A stretch of DNA of 7,771 bases from Kineosporiaceae bacterium. GTDB taxonomy: Bacteria; Actinomycetota; Actinomycetes; Actinomycetales; Angustibacteraceae. The stretch lies in assembly GCA_027345905.1 (NCBI GenBank), contig DAIETC010000067.1, positions 1 to 7,771 of the forward strand, written 5' to 3'. The position numbers and the translations under genes are program-made. Under the pieces are notes generated by a model. That model made no database searches and had not been told where the DNA came from. It worked only from the letters and a program-made list of their open reading frames with translations. Each line of letters begins with the position of its first letter. Position 1 is the stretch's first letter. This document shows, piece by piece, positions 1-5,256 of the stretch.

Positions 1-2
1 CC

Positions 3-635
3 GGCGTCTCCCGTCGCTACGCCCGGCTCTCCGACGTCTGGGCGCATCGCGACCGACTCGCCGGGCGGATCCTGCTGCCTGACCTCGCAGAAGAGCTCGG
101 CGTCGCCTACCACGAGGCCTACCACGCCCTCCGCCGGATCGGCTTCGCCGTCGAACAGCACCCCACCAGCCGCCAGTGCCACCTCATCCTTGAAGCGGCT
201 GACGCCCTACGAGCCGAGCACCAGCGCATCCAGGCACTCCACCGTCGCTCGATGAAGCTCGCCGCCGCCGCCCGCCAGCTCGGTGTCGCCCTCTCCACCG
301 CATCGGTGCTTTCCCGCACCGGCCAGTTGGAGATCGACCCAGAGACCGACTCCTCCGGGGCCCGCTTCGTCACCCGGACCTCGGTCGAGGCCTACTACGT
401 CGGCCATCGCCGCGCGAGCCCACGGGGCGACCCCGCCGGGGTACCGGTCGGCGAGGTGGCGCGCTTCGCCGGCCTCTCCGAGCGCGACGTGCTCGACCTC
501 GTCCACGACGGGGTGCTCGAGCAGGTGCCAGGCCGGCGTCGGCGCGAGATCACGATCGCGAGCCTCCGGTGCTGGCTCACGATGGTGCATCAGCCGAAGG
601 ACTCCAGTCGGCACCCGGCACGAGATGACCCGTGA
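3..635 (+). CDS. Tandem multi-helix-turn-helix DNA-binding protein (5' end outside window)
   Basis: The frame is open from the window edge, so the start is missing; 210 residues are visible, ending at TGA 633-635. An ATG at 252 is internal, because homologous repeat structure continues upstream of it. The protein is a string of MerR/excisionase-like winged HTH units. One spans about residues 23-70 (LAEELGVAYHEAYHALRRIG), one 84-132 (AAAARQLGVALSTAS, then a wing ending TSVEAYY) and one 147-193 (EVARFAGLSERDVLDLVHDG, then ITIASLRCWL). Residues 5-18 (RYARLSDVWAHRDR) look like the wing and last helix of a fourth unit cut by the edge. Units recur about every 55-62 residues, and no catalytic motif is visible. 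The likely role is binding an extended or repeated DNA site, as a regulator or as an accessory factor of replication, partition or transfer; the sequence does not say which. It converges with the minus-strand locus, leaving 6 bases to that locus's last stop. Confidence 0.72.
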   Translation, partial: GVSRRYARLSDVWAHRDRLAGRILLPDLAEELGVAYHEAYHALRRIGFAVEQHPTSRQCHLILEAADALRAEHQRIQALHRRSMKLAAAARQLGVALSTASVLSRTGQLEIDPETDSSGARFVTRTSVEAYYVGHRRASPRGDPAGVPVGEVARFAGLSERDVLDLVHDGVLEQVPGRRRREITIASLRCWLTMVHQPKDSSRHPARDDP

Positions 636-641
636 TGTTCT

Positions 642-1943
642 TCAGGACGCAACCTTCGTGGATCGGTCCTCAAGGCCGGCGGCTGCCTGGTCGAGGGCAG
701 CGTTCAGGCGTCGGATGTGGAACGGTCCAAGGTTGATGCGCGTCACCACCGTATGACGCTCACGTTCGCTTTCGGTTGGGGTGGACCGTCTTTCCCTGAG
801 CGAGCATGTCCACGAGCTGTTCGATCCGCCGAGCGCGCGTGTCGGGGCGCCGGGCGGTGGTGATGCGGTAGAGCACGGCGTAGCGATTGGCGCCGTCGAG
901 CTGAGCAAACATCTCTGACGCGGCGCGGTTGGCGCCGAGCACCGCCCGGAAGTCGTCAGGCGCCTCCATGGTTGCCGCCCCGGCGTAGGCGGCGTCCCAG
1001 GTTCCGTCGGCTTGCGCTCGCTCCACCGCCGCCAGCCCGCCCGGGCGCATCCGGCCCTCGGCGACCAGCCGTTCGATGATCCCGATGTTGCGCTTGGACC
1101 AGGTGCTGCGGGCGCGGCGAGGGGTAAACCGTCGTCGAAAGGTGCCGTCGTGGCCCCCGGCGAGCTGTCCGTCGTCCACTTACCGGAGGAGGTTGGCGGC
1201 GTCCACGTGGAGATCTTCACCTCTGGAGAGCGCAGGGTGGCAGCGTTGTTGGTCTGGTGGACCTCCAAGTGGTCACAAGGGTCATTGCCCTCGGCCATCA
1301 GGAGGACAACCTCTTCCTGGACGTCCGGGAAGACCCGTTCCTTGAACAGAACAAGCCTCACCCGGCCGAACCTCCCCATGAGGTACTCACGGACTCCGGC
1401 CGCGTAGTTGACGGACAGCAGCTCCGCGGGAATGACGAGCCCCAGCCTGCCCCCGGGGCGCACGAACAGAGAACTATGGATCGTGAAAGCAGCCCATGAG
1501 GACGCAAGATGCGTGAGGCGGATCCCAGCCCGAAGCGCTGCTCGTTGGCTGGCGGCGCGGCTGGTGCCTGCGAAGTCCTGGTAGCGGACATACGGAGGAT
1601 TCCCGACGACGGCGTCGTAACGAGGCTCCGGGTCCACGGCAAAGAAGTCGCCTGTAGCGATGTGTGCGTGAAGATTTTGCGCAGCAAGGTGGCGCCGGGC
1701 TCGACGAGCGCTCGACACGTGCAGCTCGGCCCCGGACAGAACAGGCGCATCGGAACCAAGTAAGCGAAGTCGGTGACCGGCAGCAAGCAGGAAGGCAGCC
1801 TCGCCGCAGGATGGTTCCAAGACGGTGTCGTCCTTGCCGCGGATCGCCCAATCCGCGACGAACTCGCAGAGAGCTTCGAGGGTGAAGAAGGCACCGCGGG
1901 CCTTCCTCAGCGCAGGTGTGTCCACCGCGTCATCCGCGACCAT
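642..1943 (-). CDS. N-6 adenine DNA methyltransferase, C-terminally disrupted chimeric reading frame
   Basis: Residues 1 to about 256 read as a gamma-type N6-adenine methyltransferase. They contain an FFT motif at 19-21 (usually FFTP, here FFTL), SAM-binding motif I EPSCGEAAF at 43-51, catalytic motif IV NPPY at 115-118 followed by VRYQDF, and a typical IPAELLSVNYAAGVREYL stretch near 171-188. The ATG at 1943 fits the usual TPALRKARGAFFT beginning. After KWT (residues 255-257, near 1173-1181) the sequence turns into low-complexity P/S/T/R-rich residues. This is an out-of-frame reading of a YdeI-type gene. The last 35 codons look protein-like again (INLGPFHIRRLNAALDQAAA) and may be a separate small reading frame starting at GTG 749. 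The target-recognition and C-terminal part is therefore lost, and activity is doubtful. In mobile elements such enzymes usually modify DNA, alone or with a restriction partner. No nuclease is seen here. The frame could be annotated as a pseudogene. Confidence 0.7.
   Translation of the reverse strand: MVADDAVDTPALRKARGAFFTLEALCEFVADWAIRGKDDTVLEPSCGEAAFLLAAGHRLRLLGSDAPVLSGAELHVSSARRARRHLAAQNLHAHIATGDFFAVDPEPRYDAVVGNPPYVRYQDFAGTSRAASQRAALRAGIRLTHLASSWAAFTIHSSLFVRPGGRLGLVIPAELLSVNYAAGVREYLMGRFGRVRLVLFKERVFPDVQEEVVLLMAEGNDPCDHLEVHQTNNAATLRSPEVKISTWTPPTSSGKWTTDSSPGATTAPFDDGLPLAAPAAPGPSATSGSSNGWSPRAGCARAGWRRWSERKPTEPGTPPTPGRQPWRRLTTSGRCSAPTAPRQRCLLSSTAPIATPCSTASPPPGAPTRALGGSNSSWTCSLRERRSTPTESERERHTVVTRINLGPFHIRRLNAALDQAAAGLEDRSTKVAS
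760..1179 (-). pseudogene. YdeI/OmpD-associated family protein, N-terminally truncated remnant
   Basis: This minus-strand frame gives 139 residues from a GTG at 1179 to TGA at 760. It matches the later two thirds of the YdeI/OmpD-associated (bacteriocin-protection-like) family. The matching stretches are DGQLAGGHDGTFRRRFTPRR near the start, STWSKRNIGIIERLVAEGRM at 25-44, PGGLAAVERAQADGTWDAAY at 46-65, and the hallmark tail TARRPDTRARRIEQLVDMLA at 108-127 with HPNRK near the end. Family members are about 190-200 residues long, so roughly the first 55-60 residues are missing. The remnant opens just at the family's usual W-I-D-G-Q segment. The GTG is preceded directly by an in-frame TAA and has no purine-rich ribosome binding site. 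It lies wholly inside the longer methyltransferase-derived frame, shifted relative to it. I infer a deletion or recombination joint, after which this fragment is probably untranslated. Confidence 0.72.
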
Positions 1944-1949
1944 GGCGCG

Positions 1950-1979
1950 ACCCTATCCGTCAGCGCGGACAGTCCCCAA
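1950..1979 (-). promoter_or_regulatory. Possible leaderless promoter of the methyltransferase gene
   Basis: Read on the minus strand, TTGGGG (1979-1974) and TAGGGT (1955-1950) are 18 bases apart. The second fits the actinobacterial -10 pattern TANNNT. The -10 ends six bases before the ATG at 1943, so transcription would begin at the start codon itself. That gives a leaderless mRNA of the kind common in actinobacteria and would explain the lack of a clear Shine-Dalgarno. The -35 match is weak, and no transcript evidence is available. Confidence 0.28.
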
Positions 1980-2130
1980 CTGGCTCACCGGGGCTTGCCG
2001 AAGTTCGTGCTACATCCCCTGGACACGGACACCCGTCACCTGTCAACTCCTCTGTCGAGCTGCACCAATGAGCCGCGTCGTACTTACCCCGTGACCCATC
2101 GTTGCGCTTGCCGTAAGCCTGCAAACCTGG

Positions 2131-2159
2131 CCGAGGCTCGGAGGTGCAATCGTCGAGCC
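2131..2159. repeat. Short overlapping inverted repeats upstream of the transfer operon
   Basis: CCGAGGCTCGG at 2131-2141 is a perfect 5-1-5 inverted repeat. Its GGCTCG (2135-2140) can instead pair with CGAGCC at 2154-2159, so two mutually exclusive hairpins are possible. There is no T-run after either, so they are not intrinsic terminators. They could be an operator or simply high-GC chance. Confidence 0.3.
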
Positions 2160-2239
2160 CGAGTTGCGGCGACGTCGGATACGGCTTGGCGACGACGCGC
2201 TTCACCAGCACCGGCTCTCGGGAGTGTTCTGGCGCTTTC

Positions 2240-2289
2240 GTGCGCACATCCCTCTGACTGCTTCGGCTCGCGCACACGTCGATGGTGTG
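2240..2289. repeat. Palindrome cluster just upstream of the transfer operon ribosome binding site
   Basis: GTGCGCAC at 2240-2247 is a perfect 8-base palindrome, and its GTGCGC can also pair with GCGCAC at 2270-2275. CACAC (2273-2277) and GTGTG (2285-2289) form a second inverted repeat with a 7-base spacer. It ends 11 bases before the ribosome binding site. The position suits a repressor operator, as used by regulators of actinobacterial conjugative elements, or an mRNA hairpin in the leader. The arms are short, so chance is possible. Confidence 0.3.
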
Positions 2290-2300
2290 ACGACTTGGCC

Positions 2301-2307
2301 AGGAGGG
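2301..2307 (+). promoter_or_regulatory. Ribosome binding site of the first transfer gene
   Basis: AGGAGGG sits six bases before the ATG at 2314. It is the strongest Shine-Dalgarno in the window. It fixes the start at 2314 rather than the in-frame ATG at 2164, which would add 50 arginine-rich residues with no ribosome binding site. Confidence 0.85.
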
Positions 2308-2313
2308 ATCGAG

Positions 2314-2661
2314 ATGGGCGCATCACCTACGGAGTTCTGGATACCACCGACCAGCGTCGTGGCATCGGCTGCCCGGGTGCTGGCTGGCGATCCGGGCATC
2401 CGGCCCAACAGCAACGGGCTGCCGGGCCTGAGCGTCCTGCAGCAGATCGTGGGTGCGCTGCTGACCTGGGGGCTGTTGGCCTGCGTCGCGGGGCTGGTGG
2501 TGTCGGTGATCGTGTGGGCGCTGGCGCACCACCAGGGCAACTACTCCCACGCCACCACCGGCAAGACCGGAGTCCTGGTCGCTGCGGGTGGCGCGCTGCT
2601 CATCGGCGGGGCGAATGCGATCATCGCGTTCTTCGCCAACCTCGGCACCGGCATCCACTGA
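2314..2661 (+). CDS. Small two-helix membrane protein of conjugation cluster (DUF6112-like, VirB2/TrbC-like topology)
   Basis: The product has 115 residues. A hydrophilic head of about 40 residues precedes helix 1 (about 45-70, IVGALLTWGLLACVAGLVVS) and helix 2 (about 86-109, GVLVAAGGALLIGGANAIIA). The loop between them is short and polar and carries HHQGNYSHATTGKTG. The loop-plus-second-helix pattern (GN...A..GKTG.LVA.GGA) is what I recall for the DUF6112 family, which occupies this position in actinobacterial transfer clusters. Size and topology also resemble VirB2/TrbC pilins. A pilin role is inferred, because no signal-peptidase site is clear. It is the first gene of the operon, with a strong ribosome binding site, and its stop is one base before the next ATG, so translation is probably coupled. 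Confidence 0.75.
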   Translation: MGASPTEFWIPPTSVVASAARVLAGDPGIRPNSNGLPGLSVLQQIVGALLTWGLLACVAGLVVSVIVWALAHHQGNYSHATTGKTGVLVAAGGALLIGGANAIIAFFANLGTGIH

Positions 2662-2662
2662 C

Positions 2663-3820
2663 ATGCCGATCCCGGACGTCGGCCCCTGCCTTGGGCCCCT
2701 GAACCCGCTGTGCCAGGCGACCAGCCAGGTCACCAGCCAGGTGACCGGCTCGGTCTCGCAGTCAGCGGCGGACCTGGTCCTCGGCGCGCTCGGTAGCGCC
2801 GTCGTCTCCGCAGCCCAAGCGGTCTCGCGGACCGCGCTCGCGGCCCTGGACGCCACGACTGGCATTGACCTCAATGCGATCTGGTTCACCCGGAACCTGG
2901 ACGTCATGGTTGCGGTCACGCTGCCAGTGGTCGCCGGACTGTTCGTGCTGCAGGTCATCGGCTCCGTGCTGCGGCGTGAGCCGGGCGGGCTGGGTCGAGC
3001 GGTGATGGGTGTGGCCAAGGCGATGCTCGGCTCCGCCGCGGCGATCGCCGTCACCCAGCTCGCGCTGCTGGCTTCGGATCAGATCTGTGCGTTCATCGCC
3101 GCATCGGCCGGGACGTCGGTGCAGGGCGCCGCCCTGCGCTTCCTGACGCTGACCTGGCTTGCTGGTCCCCAGTCCGGGCCGGTGCTGCAGGTGCTGTTGG
3201 GCGTAGCGGTCATGATCGGGTCGCTGCTGCTGTGGGCGGTGCTGTTGTTCCGCAAGGCCGCCGTTGTGCTGGTGGCGGTCTTCGCACCGATCGCCTTCGC
3301 CGGAGCCGCCTGGGATCAGACCCGGGTCTGGACTCGCCGCTGGATCGAGACGATGGCCGCGTTGGTGTTCTGCAAGGTGGTCATCGTCGTGGTCTTCGTC
3401 GTCGGCGTCAGCGCCTTCGGCAGCGACGGCACGACCTCGACGCCCGCAGGCAACGGTGGCCAGCCCGGGCTCGCGTTGCTGTCGGACCTTCTGGTGGGGT
3501 TGATCCTGCTGTCGATTGCGGTGTTCGCGCCGTGGCTGACGTGGCGTTTCGTGCACTGGTCGGGCATGGAGGCCGCCACCGTCCTGGGCGGCACCCTGGC
3601 GGCCAGCCCGGTCCCCAACGTGGTGCGCTCCACCGCGTCCCAGGCCCGGTTCATGGCCCAGTCGGCGGCCACGACCGCTCTGCTGGGTGGGGCGGGCGGG
3701 GCATTTCGCGGTGGTGCTGCTGGCAGCGCGGCGGCTGGTGCACCACGGGTCAACGGCGCCGTGCCCGCCGTCCGACCGGGCCCGCGTGACCCGGTTTCGC
3801 GCGGGGGTGACCCGCAATGA
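2663..3820 (+). CDS. Polytopic VirB6/TrbL-like conjugal transfer membrane protein
   Basis: The product has 385 residues, with the start chosen at ATG 2663 (TGA-c-ATG after the previous gene). The open frame extends upstream to 2588, but the added residues are arginine/serine-rich overlap. The N-terminal 35 residues include an SQVTSQVTGSVSQS tract. Hydrophobic helices fall near 80-102, 115-138, 172-195, 198-216, 231-252 and 271-290. The core segment RKAAVVLVAVFAPIAFAG, then AWDQTRVWTRRW and IETMAALVFCKVV (197-240), is the signature seen in VirB6/TrbL-type inner-membrane channel proteins: a charged residue, an AP motif, then a tryptophan-rich loop. The C-terminal 60-70 residues are Gly/Ala/Pro-rich and probably cytoplasmic. 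It is expected to form part of the DNA translocation channel. No obvious Shine-Dalgarno precedes the start, which suggests reinitiation after the upstream gene. Confidence 0.82.
   Translation: MPIPDVGPCLGPLNPLCQATSQVTSQVTGSVSQSAADLVLGALGSAVVSAAQAVSRTALAALDATTGIDLNAIWFTRNLDVMVAVTLPVVAGLFVLQVIGSVLRREPGGLGRAVMGVAKAMLGSAAAIAVTQLALLASDQICAFIAASAGTSVQGAALRFLTLTWLAGPQSGPVLQVLLGVAVMIGSLLLWAVLLFRKAAVVLVAVFAPIAFAGAAWDQTRVWTRRWIETMAALVFCKVVIVVVFVVGVSAFGSDGTTSTPAGNGGQPGLALLSDLLVGLILLSIAVFAPWLTWRFVHWSGMEAATVLGGTLAASPVPNVVRSTASQARFMAQSAATTALLGGAGGAFRGGAAGSAAAGAPRVNGAVPAVRPGPRDPVSRGGDPQ
2720..2746. repeat. Direct repeat overlapping a perfect 7-5-7 inverted repeat inside the TrbL-like gene
   Basis: ACCAGCCAGGT occurs at 2720-2730 and again at 2732-2742, a 12-base period. 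GGTCACC (2728-2734) and GGTGACC (2740-2746) are perfect complementary arms around the 5-base loop AGCCA. The element encodes the SQVT repeats about 20 codons into the gene. It could fold as an mRNA hairpin or be a protein-binding site, or simply reflect the amino-acid repeat. Confidence 0.5.
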
Positions 3821-5256
3821 CGGACGCCCAGGCAGCGGCCACCGTTCAGTTCGGTCGCCTCGAACGGCGCGGCCTGCTCCTTGGCCTGTCCGTGGCGCAG
3901 ACCGCCGCCCTCTCCGTCGTCCTGGTCGTCGTGGTGGCCGCCGAGTACGTCGCCGGCGTCGTCGGTGTCCTGGTCGCGGCGCCGCTGTGGGCGATCCCTG
4001 CGGCGGCGGCACTGGTCCAGGTGGCCGGCCGCCCGGTCCTGTCCTGGCTTCCCGTGGTGACGCATTGGGGCGTGCGCCGCGCGCTGGCGCAGCACCGGTA
4101 CCTGGTACGACCGAGCCGGGTCACCGCCTCCCAGCTGGAGTTACCTGGCATCCGGGCGCGCCTTGCCGTCATCGACGGCCCGAAGACCGGTGCCGCCCTG
4201 GTCCATGACCGCTCGGAGTCGACCATCACCGCGATCCTTTCGGTCAGCGGCAGCGGTTTCCTGTTGGCCGAGCCCGGTAGCCAGGACCATCGCGTTACTG
4301 GGTGGGGGCGCCTGCTCGCGGGCCTGTGTCAGCAGCCCGCCGTGGTGCGGGTACAGGTCCTGGCCCGCTGCGTCCTCGGCGGCGCAGCACCGGTGCGACG
4401 GTGGTGGGCCGAGCATGCCCTCACCAACGCGCCCTGGGCGGCTCGGGTGCTCGCCGAGCTGGTCGCCGACGCCGAACAGGTCAGCGACCGACACGAGACC
4501 TTCCTCGCCCTGGCGATCCGCACCCCGAAACCCGGCCAGCGAGGCGGGTCGAGCGCATCGCTGGCCGTGGTCGAGCGACAGCTCACGGCGGTGGCCGAGG
4601 CGGCACGGGCCGCCGACCTGGACGTCCACGGGTGGATCACGAGCCGGCGGCTACCGGTGTTGCTGCGCGCCACCTACGACCCGCAGGGCGCAGCCCGCGC
4701 CGACACCGGCTCCCTCTCCGAGGAAGGACCGCCGCCGGTGCTCGTGGGTCCGGCGGGTGTGCAGGAAGCGTGGGCGTCGATCCGCACCGACAGTTCACAT
4801 CACGCGGTCTACTGGGTGGTCGAGTGGCCACGCAGCGCGGTGCACGCCGGGTTCTTGCAGCCACTGCTCCTGGCGCCCGGTGCCCATCGCGCGCTGTCCT
4901 TGACCGCGCAGCCCCTACCGCCCGGTGTGGCGTTGCGGGAGATCCGCCGGGCCAGGGTCGAGCACGCCGCCGACTCCGCCCAGCGGGCCCGGATTGGCCA
5001 GCTTGAGGACGAGGCGACCAGGGCCGAGGTGGCCGACGTCGTGCGCCGCGAGCAGGAGCTTGTCGCGGGGCACGGGGATCTGCGGCTCGTCGGGCTGCTC
5101 ACCGTTAGCGCCCCAACTCTGGTCGAGTTGGACGCCGCCTGCGCGGCCACCGAGTCGGCTGCGGCGCAGGCGATGTGCGAAATCCGGCGCCTGGTTGGCC
5201 AGCAGGGCCAGGCGTTCACCGCGGCGGCGGTGCCGCTGGCCCGGAGGGTGTCGTGA
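3817..5256 (+). CDS. SCO6880-family protein: PrgI/VirB3-like membrane head plus VirB4 N-domain-like body
   Basis: The product has 479 residues. The ATG overlaps the previous stop by 4 nt (ATGA), with a G-rich tract (3803-3807) as ribosome binding site. The beginning VQFGRLERRGLLLGLS, then two helices (about 25-43 and 46-70) and WLPVVTHWGVRRALAQHRY, is the PrgI/SCO6880 pattern and recalls VirB3. Residues 100-480 have no Walker motifs. They look like the N-terminal domain of VirB4: SDRHETFLALAIRTPK at about 228-243, a charged helical stretch around 385-430, then REQELVAGHGDLRLVGLLTV and a final RRLVGQQGQAFTAAAVPLAR. In ordinary VirB4 that last segment runs straight into the ATPase domain, and here that domain is the next gene. 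The protein probably sits at the cytoplasmic face of the inner membrane and holds the ATPase. Assignment to the SCO6880 family is from recognised sequence pattern; the VirB3-VirB4 reading is inference. Confidence 0.8.
   Translation: MTDAQAAATVQFGRLERRGLLLGLSVAQTAALSVVLVVVVAAEYVAGVVGVLVAAPLWAIPAAAALVQVAGRPVLSWLPVVTHWGVRRALAQHRYLVRPSRVTASQLELPGIRARLAVIDGPKTGAALVHDRSESTITAILSVSGSGFLLAEPGSQDHRVTGWGRLLAGLCQQPAVVRVQVLARCVLGGAAPVRRWWAEHALTNAPWAARVLAELVADAEQVSDRHETFLALAIRTPKPGQRGGSSASLAVVERQLTAVAEAARAADLDVHGWITSRRLPVLLRATYDPQGAARADTGSLSEEGPPPVLVGPAGVQEAWASIRTDSSHHAVYWVVEWPRSAVHAGFLQPLLLAPGAHRALSLTAQPLPPGVALREIRRARVEHAADSAQRARIGQLEDEATRAEVADVVRREQELVAGHGDLRLVGLLTVSAPTLVELDAACAATESAAAQAMCEIRRLVGQQGQAFTAAAVPLARRVS
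5243..5248 (+). promoter_or_regulatory. Ribosome binding site deciding the ATPase start
   Basis: GGAGGG lies four bases before the GTG at 5253 and inside the end of the upstream gene. It supports the GTG, which forms a 4-nt GTGA overlap, over the in-frame ATG at 5175. That earlier start would add 26 low-complexity residues. Confidence 0.7.

Larger units (their letters stand above)
1944..2313. other. Divergent intergenic region without a gene
   Basis: These 370 bases separate the minus-strand methyltransferase start from the first transfer gene. Open frames crossing the region read as arginine- and cysteine-rich nonsense and lack start signals. The region carries short palindromes and, at its right end, the ribosome binding site of the transfer operon. 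It is the natural place for the operon promoter and its control sites. I could not find a convincing -35/-10 pair on the plus strand. Confidence 0.6.

Noticed and set aside
636..759. Intrinsic terminator between the convergent genes
   Set aside because: I found no stable GC hairpin followed by a T-run on either strand, and the space is partly covered by the minus-strand frame ending at 642.
2018..2046. Perfect TTGACA on the minus strand (2046-2041) as a -35 box
   Set aside because: At 16-19 bases spacing the sequence is TCCAGG-like with no TANNNT, so no usable -10 box follows.
2164..2313. Upstream extension of the first transfer gene from ATG 2164
   Set aside because: The added 50 residues are arginine-rich with no ribosome binding site, while AGGAGGG precedes the ATG at 2314.
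1773..2702. Plus-strand open frame of 309 codons crossing the intergenic region
   Set aside because: It is antisense to the methyltransferase start and then out of frame with the small membrane protein gene. Its composition is Arg/Ser/Pro-rich with no domain.
2762..4012. Long minus-strand open frame of 416 codons opposite the TrbL-like and SCO6880-like genes
   Set aside because: It reads as Arg/Gly/Pro/Gln-rich low-complexity sequence. The plus-strand frames have clear membrane-protein composition, start signals and coupled junctions.
5175..5252. Upstream extension of the ATPase from ATG 5175
   Set aside because: It overlaps the conserved end of the SCO6880-like gene in another frame. GGAGGG and a GTGA overlap favour GTG 5253.
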